A stretch of 7,151 bases of DNA, taken from positions 1 through 7,151 of the forward strand of contig JALVLX010000242.1 of the NCBI GenBank assembly GCA_027032855.1, in the 5' to 3' direction. This DNA comes from Flavobacteriales bacterium (GTDB lineage: Bacteria > Bacteroidota > Bacteroidia > Flavobacteriales > Flavobacteriaceae). A model generated the notes under the pieces. That model had not been told where the DNA came from, did no database searches, and saw nothing but the letters and a program-made list of their open reading frames with translations. The first letter of the stretch is position 1; each line of letters opens with the position of its first letter. Below are positions 5,141 through 7,151 of the stretch, piece after piece. The position numbers and the translations under genes were made by a program.

Positions 5141-6493
5141 TTAATATGCTTTTTTATCGCCTCTGAAAATATTAAAAATTGTAAACAAAATAATCTTTAT
5201 ATCAAGCCACAACGACCAATTTTCAATATAAAACAGGTCATATTTTAGCCGGTTGATAATATCCTCATCTGTTTTGACTTCGCCACGATAGCCTTTTACT
5301 TGCGCCAGTCCGGTTATACCGGGTTTGATATAGTGCCGCCCCATGAATTTGTCAATTTTTTTTAAGAAACGTTCATTTTCATTGACCATGTGTGGACGTG
5401 GTCCAACCACAGACATTTCTCCTTTAAAAACATTGATAAATTGTGGTAGTTCGTCAATGCTGGTTTTTCTGATGATTTTTCCTATTTTGGTAATTCTGTT
5501 ATCGTTTTCGCTTACCTGTTTAATATCAGCCATGTCATTGGGGCGCATGGAACGAAATTTATAGCAGTAAAAAGGTTCGTAATTGATACCGTTTCGTTTT
5601 TGTTTAAAAAACACGTTGCCTTTAGATTCAAATTTTATTAAAAGACCAATGATTGGTGTAAGCCACGACAAAACACAAACAATAATACAGCTGGAAAAAA
5701 ATATATCAAAAACCCGTTTGATGACTTGGTTAACAGGTTTGTCAAGCGGTGATTTGTTGAGCGAAAGTACAGGAAAATAATCAAAATAATCTACTTTTAA
5801 TTGTTTTCCGAGAACCTCTTTGTTGTCAGGAATAAATTTGACTGACATAAAATGATTGTCGGCATAAGTGATGATTTCTTTAATTTGCTCGTTGGAACAT
5901 TCTTTTAACGAACAAAAAATAACATCAACGGGATTTCTTTCCAGATACGCTTTTAAGTCTTGGTATTTACCTTCAATTTTCGGGTTGTCGCCTTCACCAA
6001 AAAAACTGTCAAATTTGTAACCGTAATCTACCCGGGTAGTTAAAATTTCTTTGAATTTTATGGTTTCATCATTGTAGCCGACTATCAAAAAAGTACGATT
6101 ATTACCACCTTTTGCACGATAAAATTTTAGTAAAACATAGATTAAAAACTTAAAAGCAAAGGATAAAACGTTGAGTGTCAGTAAAAACTTGAGCAAAAAG
6201 CGATGTGACGGATTGATGGTAAGGAAATGAAAAAGAGTAACGACCGATAAATCAAAAACAAGCACTTGCTTTATGGTTTTACTGATAATTTCTGCCGGCT
6301 TGGTGTTCCTGTAAATTTCATAAAATTTGGTAAAATAACTGATGACAAACCAAATGATATCAAGCGTCACAAAGAACAGTAGCGGTTGTTGGAAATGAAA
6401 ATTACCGACAAACCAAAATATCAGCAAACTATCTAACAAATAAATAATTGGCAAGATTAAAAAGGAATATCTATGTGTTTTCTTTTTGATCAT
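5141..6493 (-). CDS. polyprenyl glycosylphosphotransferase (WcaJ/WbaP-like sugar transferase)
   Basis: Membrane enzyme that starts surface-polysaccharide repeat-unit synthesis by transferring a sugar 1-phosphate from a UDP-sugar to undecaprenyl phosphate. Four hydrophobic segments (about 11-29, 37-55, 75-93, 100-123) precede a Rossmann-like domain (133-222) whose glycine motif is degenerate (IVGYNDETIKF). The C-terminal bacterial sugar transferase domain starts near 257 with VIKRVFDIF. It has a membrane helix broken at Thr279-Pro280, then KFRSM (312-316), the Asp-Glu dyad in SIDELPQ (Asp347, Glu348) that is catalytic in this superfamily, GPRP (364-367), PGITGLAQVKGYRG (391-404), and a C-terminal YDLFYIENWSLWLDI. 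At 450 residues it is full length. Its ATG overlaps the stop of the upstream decarboxylase gene by four bases (ATGA), implying translational coupling. The sugar is unproven: the nearest named families use glucose or galactose. Confidence 0.9.
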   Translation of the reverse strand: MIKKKTHRYSFLILPIIYLLDSLLIFWFVGNFHFQQPLLFFVTLDIIWFVISYFTKFYEIYRNTKPAEIISKTIKQVLVFDLSVVTLFHFLTINPSHRFLLKFLLTLNVLSFAFKFLIYVLLKFYRAKGGNNRTFLIVGYNDETIKFKEILTTRVDYGYKFDSFFGEGDNPKIEGKYQDLKAYLERNPVDVIFCSLKECSNEQIKEIITYADNHFMSVKFIPDNKEVLGKQLKVDYFDYFPVLSLNKSPLDKPVNQVIKRVFDIFFSSCIIVCVLSWLTPIIGLLIKFESKGNVFFKQKRNGINYEPFYCYKFRSMRPNDMADIKQVSENDNRITKIGKIIRKTSIDELPQFINVFKGEMSVVGPRPHMVNENERFLKKIDKFMGRHYIKPGITGLAQVKGYRGEVKTDEDIINRLKYDLFYIENWSLWLDIKIILFTIFNIFRGDKKAY

Positions 6494-7151
6494 TTTTTAA
6501 TGTACTTGTCAAAATTTTTATATTGCGTTTCGTACAGTTCTTTATCAGGTAACGACTTAAAATATTCAAAAGTGCGTTTCATACCGGTTTTTCTATCCAC
6601 TTTTGGTTCCCAATTCAAGAGATTTTTAGCTTTTGTAATATCCGGACAGCGTTGCAAAGGGTCGTTAACAGGCAAATCTTTATAAACTATTTTTGATTTA
6701 CCATTGGTCAATTCAATGATTTCTTTGGCAAAATCCAAAATGCTGATTTCTTCCGGATTCCCGATGTTGACCGGCAAATGATAGTCAGAAAACAGGAGCT
6801 TAAAAATACCTTCAATTTGATCATCTATGTAACAAAAAGAGCGTGTTTGACTACCGTCACCAAAAACAGTCAGGTTTTCGCCCCTTAAAATTTGCCCCAT
6901 AAAAGCCGGGATCACCCTGCCGTCGTTGAGTCGCATGCGTGGTCCGTAAGTGTTAAAAATACGGACAATACGGGTCTCAACACCATGAAAATTGTGATAT
7001 GCCATGGTCATGGCTTCTTGAAAGCGTTTGGCTTCGTCATAAACTCCGCGAGGACCAATCGGATTGACATTGCCAAAATACTCTTCGTTTTGTGGGTGTA
7101 CAAGCGGATCGCCGTAAACTTCGGAAGTGGAAGCAATCAGAACACGGGCTT
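6490..7151 (-). CDS. uxs: UDP-glucuronate decarboxylase (UDP-xylose synthase), C-terminal part, cut by window edge
   Basis: Extended short-chain dehydrogenase/reductase making UDP-xylose from UDP-glucuronate with bound NAD. The reading frame is open to the right edge, so the methionine at 7011 is internal and not the start. 219 residues are visible; about 100 N-terminal residues with the GxxGxxG NAD site must lie outside, given the usual 310-330. From the edge the protein reads ARVLIASTSEVYGDP, with catalytic-region TSE (visible residues 8-10), NPIGPRGVYDEAK containing the YxxxK pair (Tyr37, Lys41), then RIVRIFNTYGPRM, DGRVIPAF, VFGDGSQTRSFCYI, PVNIGNP and RCPDITKAKNLLNWEP. These are diagnostic of bacterial UXS, more than of generic epimerases. 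The last 20 or so residues are a charged tail. The gene overlaps the phosphoglycosyl transferase start by four bases and is probably part of a longer glycan operon to the right. Confidence 0.93.
   Translation of the reverse strand, partial: ARVLIASTSEVYGDPLVHPQNEEYFGNVNPIGPRGVYDEAKRFQEAMTMAYHNFHGVETRIVRIFNTYGPRMRLNDGRVIPAFMGQILRGENLTVFGDGSQTRSFCYIDDQIEGIFKLLFSDYHLPVNIGNPEEISILDFAKEIIELTNGKSKIVYKDLPVNDPLQRCPDITKAKNLLNWEPKVDRKTGMKRTFEYFKSLPDKELYETQYKNFDKYIKK

Noticed and set aside
5343..6685. Plus-strand frames within the phosphoglycosyl transferase and decarboxylase genes
   Set aside because: They lie opposite strongly conserved catalytic regions (GPRP, DE dyad, PDITKAK) and show no domain of their own.
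6490..7011. A complete 173-residue epimerase starting at the methionine at 7011
   Set aside because: The frame continues upstream with TSEVYGDP and YxxxK motifs essential to the family, so the gene is truncated only by the window edge.
170..7151. A new defence or mobile genetic system
   Set aside because: All seven genes fit housekeeping, envelope-glycan or regulatory families; there are no nucleases, toxins, transposases or phage genes and no abrupt composition shift.

Overview
The window looks like chromosomal DNA from a Bacteroidota member, most likely flavobacterial. It is AT-rich, none of the complete genes has a clear Shine-Dalgarno sequence, and two candidate promoters fit the Bacteroidota -33/-7 type (TTTG / TAnnTTTG). 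The gene families fit too: a DUF4296 lipoprotein, a polyprenol monophosphomannose synthase, a signal peptide-TPR-TM-HTH regulator, and a CNDP-like M20 dipeptidase. No RNA genes, insertion sequences or CRISPR arrays were seen, and no gap between genes exceeds 300 bases. This is inferred from content; no database was consulted.

Layout: a plus-strand pair faces a minus-strand block. On the plus strand, a 169-base leader holds two tracts of 7-base repeats, an AT-rich hairpin ending in T7, and a candidate promoter. It is followed by a cytosolic M20 dipeptidase (170-1558) and, 12 bases later, a TerB-fold protein (1571-2008). A perfect 15-bp hairpin at 2043-2075 separates this pair from the convergent minus-strand genes.

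Read right to left, the minus-strand block holds a UDP-glucuronate decarboxylase cut by the window edge (6490-7151), a membrane phosphoglycosyl transferase (5141-6493, ATGA overlap with the decarboxylase), a polyprenol-phosphate mannose synthase (4338-5066), a DUF4296 lipoprotein (3928-4335, 2 bases after the previous stop), and a membrane-anchored TPR/HTH regulator (2088-3869). The first three are surface-glycan functions: making a nucleotide sugar (UDP-xylose), loading the first sugar phosphate onto a polyprenyl carrier, and making the lipid-linked mannose donor for periplasmic mannosylation. The regulator seems to have its own promoter overlapping a perfect 10-bp inverted repeat, so it may be autoregulated.

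Most of the genes belong to known families. The least explained signals are the 7-base-period tracts in two of the intergenic gaps, two of which share an NNTTCTA unit in the same orientation relative to the gene downstream, and the promoter/palindrome arrangement before the TPR/HTH gene.
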